Shown here: piece after piece, positions 40,441 through 48,339 of the stretch
How positions within the stretch are numbered: the first letter of the stretch is position 1
Layout: the number at the start of each line of letters is the position of its first letter
Origin: Rubricoccus sp038746605
GTDB lineage: Bacteria > Bacteroidota > Rhodothermia > Rhodothermales > Rubricoccaceae
DNA: 64,000 nt
Direction of reading: 5' to 3'
Assembly: GCA_038746605.1 (NCBI GenBank)
Contig: JBCDKM010000006.1
Coordinates: 124,001-188,000 of the forward strand
Position numbers and translations under genes: made by a program
The notes under the pieces: model-generated
Database searches by the model: none
The model's input: only the letters and a program-made list of their open reading frames with translations
Told to the model about the DNA's origin: nothing

Positions 40441-41889
40441 TCAGAGCGCCCCTCGGAAACGAGCCGCGAGGGCATGTCGGATGCGTCGGATGCGGCGTTC
40501 GAGGGCGGACAGCCAGAACGGCGCCGTCGCGACGCCGACCGCGCCGAGGAGAGCCGCCAGCGCAGCGCCTCGGGTGGGACCGGCCAGCGCGATCAGCGCG
40601 CCCGCCAGCACAGCCGTGGAGGCCACCGCGATCTGCGCACCGAACGACTGCGCCTTGTAGTTGAACGCGAGCCGCTCGCTCACATCGATGGGTTTGGGAC
40701 CGAGCGTAGAGCCCCAGAGGGCCGCAGGCGCGAGGACGCCCAGGCTGAAGAGCACAGACACGCCGACGAGCCACACCTTGTCCGGCGCGAGAATCAGGAC
40801 GGGCACCAGTTGCGCCGCACCGAGCGCGAGGGTGCCTGCGCCAACGGCCACCCACTTCGCGCGAACAAAGGAGGTCAGTGCACCGGGGAGCGTCAGGAGC
40901 CGGTCGAAGTGGCCGCTCGCGAATGGGAGCGCGTACTGCCCCAGCGATCCTGCCAGCGTCCCCGTCGAGAAGACGAGGACGAGATCCGGCGGCACGCCGG
41001 TATCGATGAGAAGCACGGCCACCGTCAGCGCGACGCTCACCAGGGCGGCGTTGCCCACGATGCCGCGTGGGAACGTCGTCCGCGCAATGAGACGCCGGTC
41101 CACGTCCACGAACGCGGCGATGCCGCTGCGCGTGAAGCCCGTCGCCTTGATGCGCTGGCGACGCTTCCGGGCGCGCGTGTCGTCGAGGTAGAGCGAGTCG
41201 TGCAGGGCCCGGTAGGCCACACCTGCCGAGGCCACGAGCACCGCTGCCAGTCCGGCCAGAGGCCACAGCGCCCCCGCACGAACGATCGCGAGGATCCCGC
41301 CCGATGCGAAATCGGCCACCGCCACCGCTGCCATCGCGCCGAGGACACCGAGGGTCGTCGCGACGGGCCGTGCGCCGAGGCGGGTCTTCCAGATCGCGAA
41401 GAGCAGATGCGAGAGCAGCACCAGCCCCACGGAGGCCGCGCCCACAGCCCAGGCCGCGCTCGGCCCTGACGCAAGCCGCACGGCCCGCCCCGCGAATGGC
41501 ACGAGGAACGCCAGCGGCACGAGCGTCAGCGGCGAGACGAGCGACCGCCCGAGGACGACCGCCGCCACCCGACGCCGCGAAACGGGCAGCAGCAGAAATG
41601 AGGTCGCGCCGCGCGTCGGCACGTCCTGAAACGTGAACCGAAGGACGGTCAGCCCGGCCAGCGCGGGCAACACGGAGACCTCGACGAGAGCGACCGGGTC
41701 TAGTTCTGGCATATCCAGCGCGGGCGCGACGGCTCCCACTAGATCCGGCCAGACGAATCCGATGATGGTGAGCGAGACGGCCGCATACGCCACGCCGAGA
41801 CCTTTGACGGAGGCCAGCGCGAGGCGTCCGCCGAGGTACGGCGCGCGCCAGAAAGCGAGGGCCTGGAGCCGGGCGAGGGAGAGGAGCAT
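40441..41889 (-). CDS. DUF5687 family multi-pass membrane protein (ABC permease-like)
   Basis: A 482-residue integral membrane protein. About 10-12 hydrophobic stretches are visible (for example near residues 25-50, 105-130, 145-170, 180-210, 300-330, 360-410). The start MLLSLARLQALAFWRAPYLG and the order of loops resemble DUF5687, a Bacteroidota family found next to ABC ATPases and thought to be the permease. The conserved loop RGATSFLLLPVSRRRVAAVV near residue 90-115 supports this. The C-terminus is Arg-rich (ERRIRRIRHALAARFRGAL) and cytoplasmic. Paired with the ATPase at 39671-40399. Substrate unknown. Confidence 0.8.
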   Translation of the reverse strand: MLLSLARLQALAFWRAPYLGGRLALASVKGLGVAYAAVSLTIIGFVWPDLVGAVAPALDMPELDPVALVEVSVLPALAGLTVLRFTFQDVPTRGATSFLLLPVSRRRVAAVVLGRSLVSPLTLVPLAFLVPFAGRAVRLASGPSAAWAVGAASVGLVLLSHLLFAIWKTRLGARPVATTLGVLGAMAAVAVADFASGGILAIVRAGALWPLAGLAAVLVASAGVAYRALHDSLYLDDTRARKRRQRIKATGFTRSGIAAFVDVDRRLIARTTFPRGIVGNAALVSVALTVAVLLIDTGVPPDLVLVFSTGTLAGSLGQYALPFASGHFDRLLTLPGALTSFVRAKWVAVGAGTLALGAAQLVPVLILAPDKVWLVGVSVLFSLGVLAPAALWGSTLGPKPIDVSERLAFNYKAQSFGAQIAVASTAVLAGALIALAGPTRGAALAALLGAVGVATAPFWLSALERRIRRIRHALAARFRGAL

Positions 41890-41937
41890 CCTCCTCCGTA
41901 TCAGCGACCTCGCGCGCAGTCTTTACCCCGGCTCGGC

Positions 41938-41983
41938 CCGCCTCGGCGTCTTCACGGAGCTCCCCACGGAGAGACCGAGGCGG
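41938..41983 (-). repeat. Dispersed palindrome, long-loop form
   Basis: CCGCCTCGG (41938-41946) and CCGAGGCGG (41975-41983) flank a 28-nt loop that contains CACGGAG twice (TTCACGGAGCTCCCCACGGAGA). It begins 10 nt after the stop of the T9SS gene ending at 41993, fitting a terminator. The loop looks like a doubled version of the usual one. Confidence 0.82.
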
Positions 41984-41992
41984 ACGGACTCG

Positions 41993-44900
41993 TCATCGCA
42001 CCACGGTCACGGCTGCGCTGGCCGTCGCTGTCGCGGAGAGAACGCGGATGACGTACAGACCCGGCGCGAGGCGCGGCAGCGGCATCTCGTGCTCTCCTGC
42101 CGCGAGTGCGTCCTCGTGCAGCACCGCCACCTCCCGGCCCAGCGCATCGTGGACCGTCGCGTGGACATGCCCTGCGGCTGGCAGAGCCAGCCGGACCGTC
42201 GCGCGGCCCTGCGTCGGGTTGGGGTACGCCGCGACCGCCAGCCGCGAGGGCAGCACCTCTGGCTCTGGCTCATTCGGGACGGGGTTCACGGTCTCATCGC
42301 CGCCGATGCCGATCTCGCCCCACGTCGAGAGGCCCGTGGCGCAGAGCGTACCGCCGTCTCGCGTGGAGGGGAACGGTGTCCATGGATCGCTCGGCGTCTC
42401 GCGCTGCACCACGACCAGTTGATCCGGATCCCCCACACCGCTGATGCCTGCCCCCTGGATGCAAACGTTGTACGTGACGCCCTGCAGACCAATCGCGCGG
42501 AGGGCCCAGTGCCGGTCCGAGGAGACCACGTTGGGCGTCACCGTTGACCCGTCCGGGGCGGTCGTGGAGCCCTCGAACGGACCCGGGATGGGCGGAATCT
42601 GCTCGCCATATCGCGAGACCACCAGGAGTCCACCACCGCCGCGGCCCCTCGCGACGTTCGGATTCTCCACAAGGTCCACCTCGATCTCCACGTCGTCCAC
42701 CACCAAACCGGTCTCGTTCGCCTCGACGGGCGCCTCCACCACGTCGCTCGCATCCGCGATGCGGACACACTCGCTGAGGCTGCTCGTGCTGCCGGTTGCC
42801 GTCGTCTCGGTGAGGCTGAGCGCGAGGTAGAGGTCTCGCGGCTCCGCTTCGTTGGGAAGCGAGGTCACGGGAACGCGCGCGAGGCCTGCGGCCACCTCGG
42901 CGGAGGCAATCACGACACCCTCGGCGTTCCCATCGTCACACCGCCCGGACGCGAACACGTCCACGGCGCCCGCCGTCCCGGCGGAGAAGCGGAGGCGAGC
43001 ACCCTCGTCCGTCTGGACGGCCGAGAGAATCTCCGGCGGCATCGGCGCAACGGCCGGGTACTCCAGGTCCCCATTCAGAAGTTCGATCGACGGTCCCTGA
43101 CTGTCGAGGAAGCTCGTCCCTCGGATCTTGTTGCCGCGCTCTCCCTCCACGGGCCGCACGATGACGCCGAAGCTGCCGTTGCGCCGCACGATGTTGCCCA
43201 CCGGGTCGCCCCCGCTCGTCAGAGGCGCCGCGGTGAGGGTGTTGCCCTCAGACGCGATGATGGCAACGCCGCCGAACTGGTTCGGGATGCTGCCCGAGAG
43301 ATCGGCTCGCGACCCGATGAGGGAGCCCGCGATTGTGACCTCGCGCGGATTGCCTCCGTAGTCCTCATCCGCGAGAAGGAGAACCCCGAAGCCGTTGCCT
43401 CCGACCACGTTGCCGAGAACGCGCGTGCCGCGCCCATCCCGGATCCAGATGCCCGGGAAGGCATTTTCTTCCGTCGCACTCCGCCCGTTGCCGAGTTGCT
43501 GCCGACCGTTCCGCGTCGTGCCGACCCGGTTGAACGCGATGACCAGGCTGTCCGGGCTGCGACTTCCCTTCCGCTCCAGAGGAGCCCGGGATGGACGCGC
43601 GAGCGCCGCCTTCATCGCCGCCATACCGCCCGCCTCGGCACGAGCCTGGACCTGCTCGGCCACGCCCCCCGCTCCACCGAGGCGGAAGGTCTCGACCTCA
43701 CCGCCGATGAAGTCACCCCCGATGCGGATGCCGTCGTTCTGGTTGCCCGAAACGAGGTTGCCTGCCCCCTCGGCGCCGATCTGGGTTCGGTCGCCCACGT
43801 CGGGGCCGTTCTCGATCTCGCCCGGGACGTAGATCCCCACCGTGTTGGGCCGCGCCTGCGTGCCATTCGGGTTGGTCCCCACTCGGTTGCCGAGAAGCGC
43901 CACGTCATCCGCCGTCACCACGATACCGATGAGGTGTCCGGCCACGACGTTGCTCACCACCTGCGAGCCATTCGCGACGACGATCCAGATGCCCAAAACT
44001 GCCCGCTCGTTGCTCGCGAGCTGACCATTCGCTTTCAACCCGATGGTGTTCGTCGCGACGATGGTACCGGCGGACCTCGGTCCGAGAACGCCGACACCGA
44101 TGCCCTGACCAGCGATCCGGTTGCCGTCGCCCGTCTCCGCGCCCCCGATGGTGACACCCTGGACGCCCCCTTCGTCCACCGTAGTCGCCACGATGACCGC
44201 CGTGGACAGGTTGCCGAGGAGCGTATTCCCGTTCGCGCTCAGCCCGATGGTGTTCGCCGCGATGGTCGCGTTGTCTGGCTGGCCCTCGGTCTCCGCGAGG
44301 CCGAAGAGCGCCACACCGAACCGGCTGTTTCCGTCGCCACTGGTCCCCGCCACGATCCCGTTGCCTGCACCCGCTTCGCCGATCCGGGCGTTGCGCGCGG
44401 CACCCGTGACATAGACGGCAGCGGCGCCGTTGACACGCGCCGTCCCGCCCGTCCGGTCCGTGCCGATCAGGTTGCCGAGGACCCGGGCTCCATCCGCAGG
44501 AGCGTCCGGTGTGCCGGTCACGTACACGCCGTGCGCGGCGCTCGCCGCGATGACATTCCCCGGGCTCGCCCCTGCCGTGGCGGTCTCTCCCCCGATGACG
44601 GCGTTCGGAGCGGAGACCACCGTGACACCGTGGTGCCCGGTCTGGGCCGTCGCGTCGGTGCCGTTGGGAAGCGCCGTGGTACCGTCCGCCGCGAGACCGA
44701 TCCAGTTGCCGAGTACCTGCACCCCGTCCGCCTCGGCGCCTGTGATGCGAACGCCGTGCGTGCCGTTGCCCGCGATCAGGTTGCGCTCTGCTTCCATGCT
44801 ACCGCCGATACGAACCCGGGGGGCATTTTCCACGAGGACGCCCTCGGCGCCGTTAGCCAGTGCGGCTGTCCCAGCAGCGTCGGTCCCGATGCGGTTGCCT

Positions 44901-46567
44901 GCGATCACAATCCCCGTCGAGGTCGCTCCCGTGACCTGGACACCTGGGCCCGTGTTGCCCGAGATCACATTCTGCTGCTCCGCATCGGTGCCGCCGATGA
45001 TGTGACCTGGGGAGTTCGAGATCAGAACGCCGATCTGGTTGGGGTTAGCAAGACCCCCCGGGGTCAGCCCAACCCTGCTGGCCTCCAGCCGGTTGCCCTC
45101 CGGCCCACTCATCGCGACGCCCACGGAGAAGCCGCCGATGGCGAGACCGCGAAGCGTACTCTCTCCCTGATCGAGGACAAACCCAGAGATCGCGCCCGTC
45201 CCGCTCACCTCCACGCGAGGCGTTCCGTCGTAGCCGGGCTGCGTCGTCGCGTCCAGGACGAGCGGCCCGGTGAGTGCGGGAAGGGAAGAGCTGACCGCGA
45301 TCCGATGCGGTCCCGCGCCCGGAATGTTGACCGAGATGGAGTCCCGGCCAGGACGCGCGTTCGCCGTCTGGATCGCCGCTCGGAGCGTGCACTGGTTTCC
45401 CGACAGGCTCGTGTCGACGTCGCACGCCCCGTCTCCGTCGTCGGCGTCTTCTTGATCGCCCGTGGTTGTGATCACCAGCGGCTGTCCGAGCGTGGCGATG
45501 AACCCGTCATCGACGGGACCACCCGGACGCCGAAAGAAGCCGACAATCGTGCGTCCATCCGCGGACATGTCCTCGATGAAGAGATTGGTCAGGTTCGCGA
45601 TATCGCCCCCGAGGCCCGCATCCTCTAGCACCGTGCGCGTGTCACGCCAGCCGGTCTCTTCCGTCCATAGGCCATTGCTTCCGGCCACCGTCCGGCCATC
45701 CGCCGAGATGGCCTTGATGCCGCCGCCACCCACGGGGAGTTCGACAAACATCCCACCGGGGGACCAGATGGCCCCCCAGGCTACCCGCTCCCCGTTCACC
45801 TCGCGCCGAAAGTTGGTCACGATCTGGCCCGCTCCGTTGATCGCCACCGCACTGGACGATAGGATGGTCGGGTCTTCTGGAAAGAGTCTCTGGATCCCAG
45901 CATTGGTCCACCGCACCGCGATGCTTGATCCCCCATCCTCTGCTCGCGCAAGCCCGACGACGGTCTGTCCATTGGGAGAGGCAGCACGCGGCCGGGTCTC
46001 GAAAAAGTCGCCGATGGGCAAAACCGCCCCCGCCCCATTGTCCCACCTCACGGCTCGGTCCGGCGTGTTCTCGAAGATCGGCCCGTCCTCTCCGATCCGG
46101 CCGACCAGAACCGTTCCGTCCCCGGAGATCCCGAGTTCACTGAACCCGTTGAACCGGCCTCGCGGCACCGTCAGCTCCGTCCGGGATTGGCCGGGCCTCC
46201 AGATGAGGAGTCGCTGCTCTTCCTGCGGAGTGTCCTCGTTGACGTAGACCCAGACCCCCACAACCGATCCATCCTGGTTCACGGGGATGTCATTTCGCGT
46301 CGCGCTCGCACCCGTCTCCCCCGCTTCGAACGGAAGGAATCGGAATCCACCATCGGCGGTCCACACGTAGGTCCGTAGCGCCACAAAACTTCCACCCGAG
46401 TCGGTCTCGCTGATCGTCCCCGTGACCGTCGAGCCGTCGCTGGAAAGAGCGTGGATGTTGTTTCGATCCCCCGAGAAAGGCGTCCCGTCCGTCAGGATGG
46501 TGAATGTTTGAGCGAAGGTGGGCGCCGAGAGGGACGCGAGGAACAGGAGAGTAAAGAGGGGTCGCAT
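41993..46567 (-). CDS. Secreted HAF-repeat / right-handed beta-helix protein with T9SS sorting domain
   Basis: A ~1524-residue secreted protein. The start at 46567 (MRPLFTLLFLASLSAPTFAQ) puts 27 nt between the promoter-like element and ATG, as in the sister genes; ATG 46573 is also possible. Residues ~20-370 contain HAF-type extracellular repeats (ALSSDGSTVTGTISETDS, GISGDGTVLVGRI, AISADGRTVAGSNGL). At ~375-425 lies a CSLREA-type segment (DGDGACDVDTSLSGNQCTLR). Residues ~430-1120 are right-handed beta-helix repeats (NVISGNTGPGVQVTGATSTG, NRIGTDAAGTAALANGAEGV), as in parallel beta-helix polysaccharide-binding or lyase proteins. The C-terminal ~85 residues are the T9SS type A domain (VAAYPNPTQGRATVRLALPA, DALGREVAVLHEDALAAGEH). 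A lyase active site is not evident. Confidence 0.88.
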   Translation of the reverse strand: MRPLFTLLFLASLSAPTFAQTFTILTDGTPFSGDRNNIHALSSDGSTVTGTISETDSGGSFVALRTYVWTADGGFRFLPFEAGETGASATRNDIPVNQDGSVVGVWVYVNEDTPQEEQRLLIWRPGQSRTELTVPRGRFNGFSELGISGDGTVLVGRIGEDGPIFENTPDRAVRWDNGAGAVLPIGDFFETRPRAASPNGQTVVGLARAEDGGSSIAVRWTNAGIQRLFPEDPTILSSSAVAINGAGQIVTNFRREVNGERVAWGAIWSPGGMFVELPVGGGGIKAISADGRTVAGSNGLWTEETGWRDTRTVLEDAGLGGDIANLTNLFIEDMSADGRTIVGFFRRPGGPVDDGFIATLGQPLVITTTGDQEDADDGDGACDVDTSLSGNQCTLRAAIQTANARPGRDSISVNIPGAGPHRIAVSSSLPALTGPLVLDATTQPGYDGTPRVEVSGTGAISGFVLDQGESTLRGLAIGGFSVGVAMSGPEGNRLEASRVGLTPGGLANPNQIGVLISNSPGHIIGGTDAEQQNVISGNTGPGVQVTGATSTGIVIAGNRIGTDAAGTAALANGAEGVLVENAPRVRIGGSMEAERNLIAGNGTHGVRITGAEADGVQVLGNWIGLAADGTTALPNGTDATAQTGHHGVTVVSAPNAVIGGETATAGASPGNVIAASAAHGVYVTGTPDAPADGARVLGNLIGTDRTGGTARVNGAAAVYVTGAARNARIGEAGAGNGIVAGTSGDGNSRFGVALFGLAETEGQPDNATIAANTIGLSANGNTLLGNLSTAVIVATTVDEGGVQGVTIGGAETGDGNRIAGQGIGVGVLGPRSAGTIVATNTIGLKANGQLASNERAVLGIWIVVANGSQVVSNVVAGHLIGIVVTADDVALLGNRVGTNPNGTQARPNTVGIYVPGEIENGPDVGDRTQIGAEGAGNLVSGNQNDGIRIGGDFIGGEVETFRLGGAGGVAEQVQARAEAGGMAAMKAALARPSRAPLERKGSRSPDSLVIAFNRVGTTRNGRQQLGNGRSATEENAFPGIWIRDGRGTRVLGNVVGGNGFGVLLLADEDYGGNPREVTIAGSLIGSRADLSGSIPNQFGGVAIIASEGNTLTAAPLTSGGDPVGNIVRRNGSFGVIVRPVEGERGNKIRGTSFLDSQGPSIELLNGDLEYPAVAPMPPEILSAVQTDEGARLRFSAGTAGAVDVFASGRCDDGNAEGVVIASAEVAAGLARVPVTSLPNEAEPRDLYLALSLTETTATGSTSSLSECVRIADASDVVEAPVEANETGLVVDDVEIEVDLVENPNVARGRGGGGLLVVSRYGEQIPPIPGPFEGSTTAPDGSTVTPNVVSSDRHWALRAIGLQGVTYNVCIQGAGISGVGDPDQLVVVQRETPSDPWTPFPSTRDGGTLCATGLSTWGEIGIGGDETVNPVPNEPEPEVLPSRLAVAAYPNPTQGRATVRLALPAAGHVHATVHDALGREVAVLHEDALAAGEHEMPLPRLAPGLYVIRVLSATATASAAVTVVR

Positions 46568-46594
46568 GCGCATACCGGCTACCGTTTCGCATAG

Positions 46595-46621
46595 ATCGGA
46601 CAAGCGAGCCGAAGTGGCTCA
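46595..46621 (-). promoter_or_regulatory. Candidate promoter TGAGCC-N15-TCCGAT (copy 4)
   Basis: TGAGCC (46621-46616) and TCCGAT (46600-46595) on the minus strand, 15-nt spacing. The distance to ATG 46567 is 27 nt, the same as copy 2. Confidence 0.7.
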
Positions 46622-46683
46622 CGGCTCCCTTTCTTTCTCAGCGACGCGGAAGGTTGGCCCAACTGCCTGGGGTGTCCGTGTAC

Positions 46684-46715
46684 AGCGTGCCCCTTCTTGA
46701 TCGTCGGGGCACGCT
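46684..46715. other. Hairpin in divergent intergenic region
   Basis: AGCGTGCCCC (46684-46693) and GGGGCACGCT (46706-46715) form a perfect 10-bp stem with a 12-nt loop. Otherwise the 288-bp gap (46622-46910) between two divergent secreted-protein genes holds no gene I can support. A short + frame open from 46654 looks like noncoding composition. Confidence 0.6.
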
Positions 46716-46910
46716 CCTCGTTGGTCTGTTCGGTGGGACCGCCGAGGCGCCGAGGCTGACAGAACCAAAGGTGCAGAACGAGGCGCGGCGTAGCCCGAGC
46801 ACATCAGCCGTAGGACGAGACGCCATGACGTTCGTCCGCCTGACAGCTTCTCACGAGGGCCGAGGCGAGGAGAACTCTACGTTGACGCCACGTCGCAGCC
46901 CCACCTTGCC

Positions 46911-48176
46911 ATGCGCCTCTTCTTCTGTCTTCTTCTCGTGGCTCCTCAGGCTTTCGCACAGCCGCTCTACCTCGATGTCACGGATAGTGCACTCCCCAGT
47001 CTTCCCGTCAATCAACTCGCGACGATGGATGTCGAGACCGCCGACCTCGACGGGGACCAGGACCTGGATGTCGTGCTCGCCTGCGAGGGCTGTGAAAACG
47101 TGCTGCTGCTCAACAACGGCGATGGCACCTTCGTGAACGGTAGCAGCCGCCTCCCAAACTCCAGTCCGTACGATTCTGAGGATATCGCCATCGCGGACTT
47201 CGATGGCGACGACGACCTCGACCTGATCTTCGTGCAGGAGGACTTCATCAACACCGGTGGGATCGGTCGTCAGCACGAGTATTTCCTCAACGACGGAACG
47301 GGGACCTTCACACCTGCCGACTTCACGTTTCCAGACAGCGAAGCCAACGCCATCGCGGTCGCAGACCTCAACGGCGATGACCGACCCGACGTGGTCATCG
47401 GCAACGCAGGACAGGATTTCGTCTTCATCAACGACGGCCAGGGCGGCTTCATCGACGAGACCACTGCGCGCATTCCGACGGAAGACCGCATCAACCAAGA
47501 CCTCGCCTTCGCAGATGTGGACGGCGACGACGACCTCGACCTCTTCGTCGGCAACGAGAACGACAACGCGCTACTGCTCAACGATGGGACCGGCGTCTTC
47601 ACCGATGCCACAGACACCAACCTGCCATCATCGCCGCCCGTCGAGACGCGCAAAGTGACGTTCGCAGACGTGGACGGAGACAACGACCTGGACGTCTACC
47701 TCTCGAACGTCTTCTTCCTCTTCCAGCGCAACCCGCAGGACCGGCTCTGGCTCAACGACGGGACGGGGGTCTTCGCCGATGTCACGGACACTCACCTCCA
47801 GGCATCGAACGCGAACACGCTCGACGCCACCTTCCTCGATGTGGACGGGGACGACGACCTGGATCTCGTCACACACAGCTTCGGCCCGGCGGTGCCCGTG
47901 CGGCTCCTCGCAAACGATGGCACCGGCGTCTTCACCGACGCCACGGACGGGCTGCTCCCCGCGATGCCAAGCACTGCTGGCCTCGCGCTCGAAGTCGCGG
48001 ATTTCAACGGCGACAAGCACCTCGACCTCTACATCGGCAACCGAGGACAGAGCGACCGCCTTCTTCTCCGCGATGCGTCGGCGAGCACGAACACGGACGT
48101 GGGGCACCTCGCGCCCACCGGCTCATCTCTCGATCTACCCTCTCCTACGTCCCGCGGCCACTACGACCCGGCTTGA
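46911..48176 (+). CDS. Secreted VCBS/FG-GAP repeat protein, sorting domain lost by frameshift
   Basis: A 421-residue secreted protein. Signal peptide MRLFFCLLLVAPQAFA. It consists of about seven calcium-loop repeats with D-x-D-G-D-x-D-L-D motifs (DLDGDQDLDVVLACEG, DFDGDDDLDLIFVQ, DLNGDDRPDVVIGNAG, DVDGDDDLDLFVGNEN, DVDGDNDLDVYLSN, DVDGDDDLDLVTHS, DFNGDKHLDLYIGN), each followed by 'LLNDGTG-x-F', a VCBS-type beta-propeller. It ends SSLDLPSPTSRGHYDPA, where PSPTS looks like the start of a T9SS domain. The expected continuation (LEVLDMRDRPAAVLRGSPL) is in the next reading frame (see 48172-48282). It lacks the promoter element shared by the intact T9SS genes. Confidence 0.85.
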   Translation: MRLFFCLLLVAPQAFAQPLYLDVTDSALPSLPVNQLATMDVETADLDGDQDLDVVLACEGCENVLLLNNGDGTFVNGSSRLPNSSPYDSEDIAIADFDGDDDLDLIFVQEDFINTGGIGRQHEYFLNDGTGTFTPADFTFPDSEANAIAVADLNGDDRPDVVIGNAGQDFVFINDGQGGFIDETTARIPTEDRINQDLAFADVDGDDDLDLFVGNENDNALLLNDGTGVFTDATDTNLPSSPPVETRKVTFADVDGDNDLDVYLSNVFFLFQRNPQDRLWLNDGTGVFADVTDTHLQASNANTLDATFLDVDGDDDLDLVTHSFGPAVPVRLLANDGTGVFTDATDGLLPAMPSTAGLALEVADFNGDKHLDLYIGNRGQSDRLLLRDASASTNTDVGHLAPTGSSLDLPSPTSRGHYDPA

Positions 48177-48282
48177 GGTTCTCGACATGCGAGACCGCCC
48201 TGCTGCCGTGCTGCGCGGCAGTCCGCTCGCAAAGAGCGCCCACTCGCGATGCCATCGCGACGCAGCACGGATCCTATCCTAG
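48172..48282 (+). pseudogene. Out-of-frame remnant of T9SS type A sorting domain
   Basis: One base off the frame of the VCBS gene, the sequence reads T-R-L-E-V-L-D-M-R-D-R-P-A-A-V-L-R-G-S, matching the 'RLEVYDLRGREVAVL.G' core of T9SS sorting domains elsewhere in this window. It continues LAKSAHSRCHRDAARILS and stops, without the usual GVY-L-V-R end. A small indel near 48150-48172 and further decay explain the truncation. It may alternatively be a sequencing error. Confidence 0.55.
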
Positions 48283-48339
48283 CCGACTGCGCCCGCCTCG
48301 GTGGTTCCACGGAGCCACCGAGGCGGGCGCAGTCGGCTA
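48280..48339. terminator. 25-bp perfect stem-loop terminator built on long-form palindrome
   Basis: Arms 48280-48304 and 48315-48339 are 25 bases each and perfectly complementary (TAGCCGACTGC at the outer end, then GCCCGCCTCGGTGG), with a 10-nt loop TTCCACGGAG. The inner part is the dispersed palindrome (CCGCCTCGG 48293-48301 / CCGAGGCGG 48318-48326). It lies between convergent genes, and its right end reaches the stop of the minus-strand gene. Confidence 0.9.

Noticed and set aside
40400..41266. N-terminal extension of the ABC ATPase frame
   Set aside because: It would overlap most of the DUF5687 membrane gene in another phase and translate the intergenic palindrome; a standard ABC N-terminus starts at 40399.
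43617..43690. Another copy of the dispersed palindrome within the beta-helix gene (CCGCCTCGG and CCGAGGCGG ~40 bp apart)
   Set aside because: The arms are far apart, and the intervening sequence lacks the family loop. Chance matches of GC-rich coding DNA are plausible.
41993..46567. Polysaccharide lyase function for the beta-helix protein
   Set aside because: The beta-helix repeats are clear, but no catalytic residue pattern of a known lyase family could be recognised.
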